A DNA stretch of 64,000 nucleotides from Rhodococcus sp. AW25M09 (lineage in GTDB: Bacteria > Actinomycetota > Actinomycetes > Mycobacteriales > Mycobacteriaceae), in NCBI RefSeq assembly GCF_000333955.1, contig NZ_CAPS01000031.1, positions 1-64,000 on the forward strand, in the 5' to 3' direction. The stretch's first letter is position 1, and each line of letters opens with the position of its first letter. A model generated the notes under the pieces. The model did not search any database and was not told where the DNA came from. It saw nothing but the letters and a program-made list of their open reading frames with translations. A program made the translations under genes and the position numbers. Below are positions 47,627 to 54,795 of this stretch, piece by piece.

Positions 47627-47983
47627 TCAGGCGCTCAGGGGCCAGAGCCATTCGGCTTCGAGGTCACCCTCGACGAGGTCGGGCAGTGCGCCGAAATAGA
47701 TTTGCATGAACGGCTGCTGGAGGTGCCGAGCAATGTCAGCGCCCGTCGACCATCGTTCATAAAAGGCAAAGGCACCCGGCTGCTGTGTCGCGTTGTGCAC
47801 TGAATATTGCTCGTATCCCTGCTCGGCGCGCACTTCGGGGATGATGGATCGGATCAGGTTTGCCAGTTCCTGTTCTTTGCCCGCTTTGGCGCGAGCGAAG
47901 CCGTAGACCGCCACGGGGGTTGTCGATGCCAACACATCGGCGGGAACGAGGCCATCGGGAACGGTGTTTTCGGGCGTGCTCAT
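47627..47983 (-). CDS. Quinol monooxygenase-like (ABM-domain) protein
   Basis: The 118-residue protein has the ABM fold: VAVYGFARAKAGKEQELANLIRS in pieces, YEQYSVHNATQQPGAFAFYERW, and HLQQPFMQIY, similar to YgiN-type quinol monooxygenases. The ATG at 47983 precedes the conserved domain. It is divergent from an AraC gene across a 164-bp gap, so it is probably its target. Confidence 0.8.
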   Translation of the reverse strand: MSTPENTVPDGLVPADVLASTTPVAVYGFARAKAGKEQELANLIRSIIPEVRAEQGYEQYSVHNATQQPGAFAFYERWSTGADIARHLQQPFMQIYFGALPDLVEGDLEAEWLWPLSA

Positions 47984-48147
47984 CAGCGCTTCTTTCGTCG
48001 GTGCCGAAGCTGAGAGCTTCTGGCTCTCATCAACGCTAAATCCGCTGTAGGCATGGTTCAATGGCCGTAGAGGCCAATTCAATACCCCAAAGAACCACAA
48101 GTCCGTTTGCCTGAGCGTTTCGGTGGAAGATCGCTACGCTGGAAGTT

Positions 48148-49086
48148 GTGGACGTTCTCTCTGAAGTGTTGTCGGTCTCTTCGGTCCGGGGCAGTGCAGG
48201 CGCTCGGATAGCTGCCGCCGGCGACTGGGGCGTGGAGTGGGTGGGCGACCGCGATGCCGTCGTTTATGCCGTCACCGCCGGCGTGGCCTACCTCATGACC
48301 GAAGACGATGAACCGCGACTCTTGATGCCCGGCGACGTCGTAATGCTCCCTCAGGGCTCGGCTCACGCGCTGGTAAGCGCGCCGTCAGCTACCGTGCACT
48401 CCTGCGACAACGCGGCCGCCAGTCGTGCTCGACTCCGAGGCGAGGTGCTGAAGCTGGGGGACGGCGAAGTGCAGACCCAAATTCTCGGCGCCTCGTTCAC
48501 TTACGATCCAGCGGCCACACGTCGCATCTTCGGGCTCTTGCCTGAGGTAATCCATTTCCGGGCACAGCAGCTCGGTGCGAGCGCGACCGATGTCGTCAAG
48601 CTCCTCGGCAGAGAGTTGTCCGCGCCGGGGCCTGCAACCGACCTTCTCCTGGATCGGCTGGTCGACGTCCTTCTCGTGGAGGTCCTGCGGGCCTGGTTCT
48701 CCACCCAGTCGGAAGCGGACGCGTCCTGGTGGGGCGTTTTTCGCGATCCGCTGCTCTATGCGGCCGTGACGAAACTCCACGAAGCGCCTGGTTTCCCCTG
48801 GACAGCCGATTCTCTGTCGCGCGAAGTGTCGACGTCCAAGCAGACATTGATGCGGCGATTCGCCGTGTTCGCCGGAACCACTCCCGGTAGGTACCTCACT
48901 GAGTGGCGGATGAACCTCGCTGCCGTTCGTCTGCGCGATACAGACGACTCTCTCGACACGATCGCAACCGACATCGGCTACACCACCGTGTACGCCTTCA
49001 GTCGCGCCTTCCGCCGTGAACGGCAAATCCCGCCCGGCCAATACCGAATGCGGTCACGGGCCGACGTCGATTCCCTCCGGGTGTGA
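48148..49086 (+). CDS. AraC-family regulator with cupin-type sensor domain
   Basis: The 312-residue protein has an N-terminal cupin-like sensor domain (about residues 1-190; VAYLMTEDDEPRLLMPGDVV) and a C-terminal AraC DNA-binding domain: LSREVSTSKQTLMRRFAVF, then the second helix-turn-helix IATDIGYTTVYAFSRAFRRE. It begins with GTG. The divergent quinol monooxygenase-like gene is the likely target. The inducer is unknown. Confidence 0.87.
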   Translation: MDVLSEVLSVSSVRGSAGARIAAAGDWGVEWVGDRDAVVYAVTAGVAYLMTEDDEPRLLMPGDVVMLPQGSAHALVSAPSATVHSCDNAAASRARLRGEVLKLGDGEVQTQILGASFTYDPAATRRIFGLLPEVIHFRAQQLGASATDVVKLLGRELSAPGPATDLLLDRLVDVLLVEVLRAWFSTQSEADASWWGVFRDPLLYAAVTKLHEAPGFPWTADSLSREVSTSKQTLMRRFAVFAGTTPGRYLTEWRMNLAAVRLRDTDDSLDTIATDIGYTTVYAFSRAFRRERQIPPGQYRMRSRADVDSLRV

Positions 49087-49575
49087 CGTCGTCACATCGT
49101 GTTCCGGGAAGACGGCGTCCCCACCGACATCACCAACTTCGCCCTCCTCTTCGGTGACTGCCACCGTCTGAACCGCAACCACGGATGGACCTCACGGGCG
49201 GCGACGACGTCCACGCACGCGGCGATTGATGTGCCGAGGGGATTCCCAAGTGCTGAATGTCGACGCCGCGGGTTGTAGAGACCTTCGATGTGCTTGCTCA
49301 GGGCATCACCTTCCACTGATTGCCCGAATGTCTGTACGAAGCTGAGGCATCTTCACCGGACGTTCATCACGATTGACCCCGTACTACCCGTGACCGCAAG
49401 CAGTACCGAGTGAAGGCAGCCGCGGATGAGCGCTGTCATCAACACTTACTCAACACTTTCGGGGTTTGTTCGGGTGAACCCATGTGAACCGCGGCGAACT
49501 CTCGACTTCCCGAAACTGCACCTCAGCGTGTATCTACGAGACCACCACGGTCCGTTGAATCCTTCGAGCTACTAC
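49087..49575. other. Gene-poor stretch with a transposase tail
   Basis: This holds a transposase remnant (about 49210-49316). To its right is a short sequence with the repeated GTGAACC motif (about 49475-49485), next to the tRNA-Arg-like repeat. Such short repeats occur in phage attachment regions, but this is only a resemblance. No other gene is seen. Confidence 0.4.
49210..49316 (-). pseudogene. Transposase C-terminal remnant (IS3/IS481-like)
   Basis: The frame reads HIEGLYNPRRRHSALGNPLG, the well-known C-terminal signature of the DDE integrase domain of IS3-type transposases. The catalytic core and the terminal repeats are not present, so it is a fragment of a lost insertion sequence. Confidence 0.7.
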
Positions 49576-49614
49576 CAGGAGGTTAGGGGTTCGAATCCCT
49601 TCGGGCGTACAGAA
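49576..49614 (+). other. Candidate attachment site, right copy (tRNA-Arg 3' part)
   Basis: These 39 nt match the 3' part of tRNA-Arg(ACG) at 29644-29682 with one mismatch. The 5' half of a tRNA is missing here. A terminator follows, as at the intact tRNA. This is what an attR left by an integrated element would look like. Confidence 0.65.
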
Positions 49615-49622
49615 GAAGAAGA

Positions 49623-49655
49623 CCCGAACTGCAGCGATGCGGTTCGGGGCTTTTT
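49623..49655 (+). terminator. Intrinsic terminator downstream of the truncated tRNA
   Basis: CCCGAACTGCA (49623-49633) pairs with TGCGGTTCGGG (49638-49648) with one mismatch, followed by a T run (GCTTTTT). It is probably the original tRNA-Arg terminator, now at the right border. Confidence 0.8.
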
Positions 49656-49859
49656 CGTTGCACACCGGCATCTCGGCCGGTTCGACACGCACTCAACGCA
49701 TTCGTCCGATGTCGGCACGACAAGTCGTGAGTGCGGACCGAAACGACGGCAGTGGGCTGGGCCGATCTGTATCGACAGCCCTGACGCGAGCGTTCGTACT
49801 GCTACGCTGGCGCGGCGCTGGGGAGGGCGTGACGGCACTGCCGGGGGGAATATCTGTGC

Positions 49860-50066
49860 TTGCGGGTCGATCTCGACGCGTTGTGGGCGGCGCTGACGGC
49901 CACCGCCGATTCGGTGGGGTCGTTGGATCCGGTAGCTCCGATTGTGGCCGCGGCCGATGCGATGCCGAATTCCGCGTTCGGTTGTGTTGCCCGGTCCGCT
50001 GCGATTGCGCCCCTCGCTTCCAGCCACGAGGCCACGAGGCCGTGGCGCTCATGGCGAGGGTCATGA
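49860..50066 (+). CDS. Possible small ESX-associated-like protein
   Basis: A TTG start (49860) with a GGGGGGAA tract ~12 bases upstream gives a 68-residue protein reading VDLDALWAALTATADSVGSL and an Ala-rich helix, followed by SSHEATRP. The opening resembles small proteins that precede YbaB and lipoprotein genes beside type VII secretion loci in actinobacteria. This is a weak call: the frame is short, the start unusual and nothing proves expression. Confidence 0.35.
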   Translation: MRVDLDALWAALTATADSVGSLDPVAPIVAAADAMPNSAFGCVARSAAIAPLASSHEATRPWRSWRGS

Positions 50067-50085
50067 CAAGTGCAGGAAATGTCGA

Positions 50086-50649
50086 ATGACTGTTGAGACC
50101 GTCCGGGGCACGACGAGAACACCCCTCGCGATCGCACTGACGTGTGTGCTTCTCACCGTCGGGTGCTCGCAGAACGGAGCAGATGTGGACAGCACATTGA
50201 CACAGGAGCAAGCACAGGCTCGGACCGTCGGGGTGCTGGGACGGTCACTATCGGTGTTGCGGGAAGGTGCGCGACTGGATGTCGATGATCCGGACTTCCC
50301 TCAATCGAGTCTTCCCACAGGAGGATTCGCACCCTGCTACACAGACAACACGATCGTCGACGGGCCGCATCGTTTCAGTGCCGGCTACTGGGTGGTTCTC
50401 GGCGGCGAAGGTCGACATGATCTGGACCTATTGCTGTCCAGCTGGGCCGAGTGGGGTTGGACGGTCGAGGATGCCAGCAAGGACGGAGGTACCTCGGCGA
50501 CCGCGCGGACACCCGATCAGTATGTGGTCGATGCGCTGCTGAGCACGGACGGAGGGTTGAGCTTGGGAGGGTCCTCGCCGTGCTTCGAGATCGAGGCCGG
50601 ACAGACCCCTCCGCGCGCTGTCGCTCCTCTGGTGATCGAACAACGATGA
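50086..50649 (+). CDS. Putative lipoprotein of unknown function
   Basis: The 187-residue protein has a signal-like N-terminus whose hydrophobic ALTCVLLTVGC looks like a lipobox (Cys near residue 26). The mature part is acidic, with two more Cys residues (APCYTDN and SSPCFEIE) that could pair. I do not recognise a family. It overlaps the next gene by 4 nt, so the two are coupled. Confidence 0.65.
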   Translation: MTVETVRGTTRTPLAIALTCVLLTVGCSQNGADVDSTLTQEQAQARTVGVLGRSLSVLREGARLDVDDPDFPQSSLPTGGFAPCYTDNTIVDGPHRFSAGYWVVLGGEGRHDLDLLLSSWAEWGWTVEDASKDGGTSATARTPDQYVVDALLSTDGGLSLGGSSPCFEIEAGQTPPRAVAPLVIEQR

Positions 50650-51029
50650 CCAGCCGGTCCGAGGCTGACGTCGAAGAGATCCCTGTGAAAGTCGCTCGCG
50701 TCCATCGATCCCTGACGCTCCTACGAGGTGCGGCCACCTCGAGGGACGGCGAGTTGACGATCGAGGTCTTCATCGATGGCCGGATCACCAAGATGGTTGT
50801 TTCGCAATGGTTTTCGCAGGCCAGTCCGGATGATGCCTCCGCCGCGATCGCCCGCACCCACAGCGAAGCACTGGCCGACGCAGAAGCGGCGGCAGCGGAA
50901 ATCCGGCGCGAACTCACCGACGACTGTCGAGTGGCCAGAATCGTGGATCGAGTAGCGACCGAACGGCCGTCGGACGATGCTGGGAACAACCGGGACGATG
51001 ACCGAAAGTCCATCTACGACAGGTGGTAA
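50646..51029 (+). CDS. YbaB/EbfC-like nucleoid protein
   Basis: The 127-residue protein has TSRDGELTIEVFIDGRI followed by a hydrophobic strand, then an Ala/Glu-rich helix (HSEALADAEAAAAEI). This is the beta-strand/helix pattern of the YbaB/EbfC DNA-binding family, but I cannot confirm membership. The ATG overlaps the lipoprotein gene stop. A disordered acidic tail (NNRDDDRKS) closes it. Confidence 0.55.
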   Translation: MTSRSEADVEEIPVKVARVHRSLTLLRGAATSRDGELTIEVFIDGRITKMVVSQWFSQASPDDASAAIARTHSEALADAEAAAAEIRRELTDDCRVARIVDRVATERPSDDAGNNRDDDRKSIYDRW

Positions 51030-51128
51030 CGAGCCCGATGGAACACCTGCGGCCGAGCTGACGTCGTCTGTCACGCCGCGGGATAATCTCGGTTTCGTTG
51101 TCTATCATCCTTGTTCAGGATGAAGCCC

Positions 51129-51356
51129 TCATACGACGGAGCGGCGACGGCCGATTGCAAACCAGCACGCCTCGTGCAGCCCGACCAATGTCGAAGTGGC
51201 GGCAAGGGCCCACCAGAAGTCGACGTCGAACACCGTCAAGGCGATGAGTTGCCCCACCAGCAGGAATCCGAAGAACACCCGCCACAGTCGCGTGCGGCGT
51301 CGTTCGACTACGGAGTCCTGATGCTCGACGTAGTCGACCGGGCGCATGGGTTCCAC
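51129..51356 (-). CDS. Small two-helix membrane protein
   Basis: The 75-residue protein has a charged N-terminus (YVEHQDSVVERRRTRLWR) and two hydrophobic segments (VFFGFLLVGQLIAL and FWWALAATSTLVGLH). The start is GTG 51356; ATG 51347 is an alternative. I do not recognise a family. It stands alone between oppositely oriented neighbours. Confidence 0.55.
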   Translation of the reverse strand: MEPMRPVDYVEHQDSVVERRRTRLWRVFFGFLLVGQLIALTVFDVDFWWALAATSTLVGLHEACWFAIGRRRSVV

Positions 51357-51475
51357 AGGCTTACGGTCTCATGGCCGGGTTCGATGCGGCAATGGCGACG
51401 GCAATTTTTGCTCCGCTTCGTTACCGCACAACGCGGTCCCGGCGTGCGATCCCGCAGAGTGGAGCAGTCCGTGCG

Positions 51476-52021
51476 TCAAGGGGACCTCGGCGTGGTGGAG
51501 ACGAGGAGAGCGCGGGAGGGGGCATCGCCTAGTCCGCGCACCGAATGCGTTGTATGCGATGGGAAGTGCAGGGCATCGCCGGTGTCCAGCTGAACCTGCT
51601 CCGCTCCAATCGTCACCTCTACTGATCCGTCCAACAGGTAGAGCCACTCTTCGCCTGAGTGGCGAGCAATCGGGGCGTCAGCGGTCGGGGGGATGGTCAG
51701 CAGCACGGCGTCCAGTCCGGGGTAGCCGCCGGACAGTGTTGTCATTGTGCCGTTAGCGGATTCGTGCGGTGCGTGATCCTGGGATCGGATGAGGTGGAAG
51801 TCCCGTGTCGATTCCTCGGCGACGAGTTCGCTCAACGACACCTCGAATACGCGAGCCAACTCGATCAGTGTCCCTACCGAGGATTGGCGTCCGCCGGATT
51901 CGATCCTGGACAGCTGGGTGGCGGACAGGCCGATTAGCTCACCTACTGCGGCAAGGGTCCAACCCCGTTCGCGGCGGAGTGTGGCAATTCTGCGCCCGAT
52001 CCAATTCTCGTCCTCCGGCAT
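51476..52021 (-). CDS. XRE-family regulator with C-terminal cupin
   Basis: The 181-residue protein has an N-terminal helix-turn-helix (IATLRRERGWTLAAVGELIG, then SATQLSRIESGGRQSS) and a C-terminal cupin with ARHSGEEWLYLLDGSVEV and GDALHFPSHTTHSV. Such regulators sense small ligands. It is divergent from an MFS gene, with two palindromes in the ~80-bp gap that it probably binds. Confidence 0.88.
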   Translation of the reverse strand: MPEDENWIGRRIATLRRERGWTLAAVGELIGLSATQLSRIESGGRQSSVGTLIELARVFEVSLSELVAEESTRDFHLIRSQDHAPHESANGTMTTLSGGYPGLDAVLLTIPPTADAPIARHSGEEWLYLLDGSVEVTIGAEQVQLDTGDALHFPSHTTHSVRGLGDAPSRALLVSTTPRSP

Positions 52022-52051
52022 GGGTGCACTCTATGCGCTCCGTCGTAGAAA

Positions 52052-52090
52052 ATTACCCCACGGGTAATCTAGATTGCCCACAGGGTTGAT
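52052..52090. promoter_or_regulatory. Tandem palindromes in the XRE-MFS gap
   Basis: ATTACCC-CAC-GGGTAAT at 52052-52068 is a perfect palindrome. A second similar one (ATTGCCC-ACA-GGGTTGAT) starts at 52073. Both sit between the divergent starts 52021 and 52101. They are the likely operators of the XRE regulator, covering both promoters. Confidence 0.7.
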
Positions 52091-52100
52091 TCGATGCGTC

Positions 52101-53366
52101 ATGGCTGCAAGAGTCTGTCTGGTGAACAGGCCACCCGGTTCAGCAGTAGTGCGCGCGAGTCCTGCGACTCCGCTTTCTGCGGTCGGCACCGGGTCAGCGG
52201 TGCTGGCCGTCGTACTGCTGGGCCTCAACCTTCGGCTGGTCTTCGGCAGTGCATCGGCGGTGATAACCGAAATTCGCGAGGCCTACCAACTCGGAGCCGG
52301 CTCTGCCGCGCTGCTGACCACCGGGCCGGTGGTCTGTCTCGGGATATTCGCCATCGCAGCGGCGCGGATAGTCCGGCGTTGGAGCGTGCCCGCCGTCATC
52401 ACCGGCTGCTTGCTGCTCGTGCTTCTCGGGACCGCGCTGAGGGGAACACCGTGGTGGCCGGTGCTCGTGGGCGGAACATTGCTCGCAGGCATCGGAATTG
52501 CCGTAGCGAACGTTTTGGGCCCGATCCTGGTACGGCTGCTCTTCCCTCATCGGATCGGCCCGATGACCGGCCTGTTCACAGCAATGGTCAGCGCGAGTGC
52601 AGGAATCGCATCGGGTGCGACGATCCCGATCGACGATGCGCTGTTTCACAATTGGCGAGCTACGTTGCTCGCTTGGGCATTTCCCGCCGTGCTCGCGGTC
52701 TTAGCGTTGACACTGATTACCCTGCGGTACAACAGATTTAGTCAATCTGCACCGGCGACCGTGTCAACATTTCCGCGATGGCAGTCTGAGGTACTGCGCT
52801 CACCCGTCGCCTGGGCCGCCACCGGCTTCATGGGCATGCAATCGCTGTTGGCCTATTCGATGATTGCCTGGCTGCCGACCATCTATCGCGACCGAGGGCT
52901 GACTGCCGAGCACGCTGGGCTACTACTGACCGCACTGTCTGTTTCGAGTATCGCGACGGCGCTCACCGTCCCGATACTCGCGACTCGTCTACCCCGGCAA
53001 AGTGTGCTCGCCGTCGGCGTCGTCGCACTGTCCGTGGCCGGATTGATCGGAGTTTTGACCGCAGGTACCGGTACGGCCGTACTGTGGGCAGTTCTGCTCG
53101 GACTCGGTCAGGGAGGACAGCTTTCATTGGCGCTGACGCTGATCAACCTTCGGTCACCGACTGCATCTACCGCCACCAGCTTGTCGTCGATGGCGCAGTC
53201 GATCGGCTACCTCGTGGCCGCGCTGGGGCCACTCGCTGCGGGCGCACTCCGCAGCGCAACAGGTTCGTGGACCCTTCCCCTCGTGGCCCTGCTCCTGGTG
53301 ATGGTTCCGCTGGCACTGTGTGGATGGTGGGCCGGACGGAACGTGCCGGCATCCGAAGACAGGTAA
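52101..53366 (+). CDS. MFS transporter, CynX/NimT-like
   Basis: The 421-residue, 12-helix permease has VLLGLNLRLVFGSASAVI at helix 1, characteristic of the CynX/NimT branch, and ATGFMGMQSLLAYSMIAWLP after the central loop. The substrate is unknown; cyanate and nitroimidazole transport are known in the branch. ATG 52101 is chosen; a TTG at 52074 lies in the operator region. The XRE regulator is divergent. Confidence 0.83.
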   Translation: MAARVCLVNRPPGSAVVRASPATPLSAVGTGSAVLAVVLLGLNLRLVFGSASAVITEIREAYQLGAGSAALLTTGPVVCLGIFAIAAARIVRRWSVPAVITGCLLLVLLGTALRGTPWWPVLVGGTLLAGIGIAVANVLGPILVRLLFPHRIGPMTGLFTAMVSASAGIASGATIPIDDALFHNWRATLLAWAFPAVLAVLALTLITLRYNRFSQSAPATVSTFPRWQSEVLRSPVAWAATGFMGMQSLLAYSMIAWLPTIYRDRGLTAEHAGLLLTALSVSSIATALTVPILATRLPRQSVLAVGVVALSVAGLIGVLTAGTGTAVLWAVLLGLGQGGQLSLALTLINLRSPTASTATSLSSMAQSIGYLVAALGPLAAGALRSATGSWTLPLVALLLVMVPLALCGWWAGRNVPASEDR

Positions 53367-53421
53367 TTGGCTGCGCGATAATCGGTCGCCGCGACGCTCC
53401 CGGTGTGTCTATGATCACGCA

Positions 53422-54216
53422 GTGAAGATCGTATCGATCAATGCGTGGGGCGGCGCGATGTACGACGAGCTCGCGGCATGGTTGAAAAGTGTTGATGCAG
53501 AGATTATTTGCCTACAAGAGGTCACTCGCACGCCGAATCGATCAGGTTGGGCCACTTTCGCCGACGGTGAGCGCACTCTGCCACAGAGACTGAATCTGTT
53601 CGACGACGTTTCGGCCGTGCTCCCAGGTTGGACCCCGTACTTCGTTGCGAACGATTCGGGTCCGGTGACCGGCGGCGACGGTGCCGAGTTGCGTCAGGAC
53701 TTCGGTATTGCGACGTGGGTACGCGACAATTGTCCGGTCGTCGGGATCGATGCGAGATTCGTTCATTCCAGGTTCGTCGACTACGAGGACTGGAGCGTCG
53801 ACGACCGCCCACGCGCGGCACTTCGGCTGACGGTGCGAGATCGCATCGGCGACAGGTCCGTCTCGGTAATTCAACTGCACGGTCTTCGAGACCCAGCGGG
53901 CAAGCAGGACAATGCAGCTCGCGGAGAACAGGCCCGCATCATGGGCGCGATGGTCGATCAGGCTCAGGTCGTGAGCGATCTGGTGGTGCTGTGCGGCGAT
54001 CTCAATCTGTTGCCGTCCAGCGAGACCTTCGATCTGCTGCGCGAGCACGGGATGACCGATCTCGTCGGTGAGGCCGATACCCGCGCGTCGAGCTATCCGA
54101 AGCCAATCCGCAGTGCCAGTTACCTTTTGGTCTCGTCGACGGGTTCAGTGAAAAGTTTGGAGATCGTCACAGAGCCTGAAGTGTCCGATCACCGAGCGCT
54201 GGTGTTGGACATCTGA
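53422..54216 (+). CDS. Endonuclease/exonuclease/phosphatase-family protein
   Basis: The 264-residue EEP-fold protein shows IVSINAWGG, the metal-ligand Glu in IICLQEVTR, VIQLHGLRD, the DxN motif in LCGDLNLLP and the catalytic SDHRAL near the C-terminus. Such enzymes cleave phosphodiesters. Start GTG 53422 is typical. The target (nucleic acid or lipid) is unknown. Confidence 0.82.
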   Translation: MKIVSINAWGGAMYDELAAWLKSVDAEIICLQEVTRTPNRSGWATFADGERTLPQRLNLFDDVSAVLPGWTPYFVANDSGPVTGGDGAELRQDFGIATWVRDNCPVVGIDARFVHSRFVDYEDWSVDDRPRAALRLTVRDRIGDRSVSVIQLHGLRDPAGKQDNAARGEQARIMGAMVDQAQVVSDLVVLCGDLNLLPSSETFDLLREHGMTDLVGEADTRASSYPKPIRSASYLLVSSTGSVKSLEIVTEPEVSDHRALVLDI

Positions 54217-54353
54217 CGCCGATATTGGACGCACGGTTCGATGGAGGCATCGAGTGTTCGGACGCGATCGGATCGAGCAGGACGCTCAATTTCACTCCGT
54301 CGGTGCTCGACCCTGGGACACGATGCATTTCGCTGGGATACTGCCCACCATGA
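54217..54353. other. Short spacer before a relic
   Basis: No gene is seen in this 137-bp gap between the EEP gene stop and the decayed fadE/maoC fragments. Confidence 0.35.
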
Positions 54354-54587
54354 AGCGACCGCGACGACATCGCCGTGCTGGTTGCGTCCGGTGTGGGTGA
54401 ACGTCACGGTGCCCTCGCCAGGGCGGGACCTCGATTCGGACTTGTCCGAGATCACGGTGTCGGCATAAAGCGTATCGAGGTGCAGAGCCTGGGTGTCATC
54501 GTCTGGGTAGTGACGGGCGGCGACGTACTCGTTCACGAACCCGTAGCCGTCCTCGATCTGTGTCGCGTCCGGGGATTGTCCGTGCAG
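54354..54587 (-). pseudogene. Mosaic relic of maoC and fadE
   Basis: Three blocks align with the operon at 57.36-57.95 kb. One matches the MaoC C-terminus (GTVTFTHTGRNQHGDVVAVA), one the MaoC middle (TQALHLD), one the FadE C-terminus (ATQIEDGYGFVNEYVAARHY). They keep the native order, but about 165 and 190 bp have been lost between them. The frame stays open, but no product can be functional, since domains are fused and cut. Confidence 0.82.
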
Positions 54588-54795
54588 CCTCCGCATTTGA
54601 CCGCGCCGCGTCTCTTGGTGCAGAGGGTGATACGACGGGTCGAGCTCGGTGCGTTCGATCATGTCGGCCAGGTAACAACTCGGCTGCAACGGTGGACAAG
54701 TGGGCTCTCGTAAAGAAAAGTTAAAGATCGGCGACGGCACGCCCGAACGACCGCGCAGGACCCGAATCCGACGAACCGTGCCGTCGAGGATGGTG

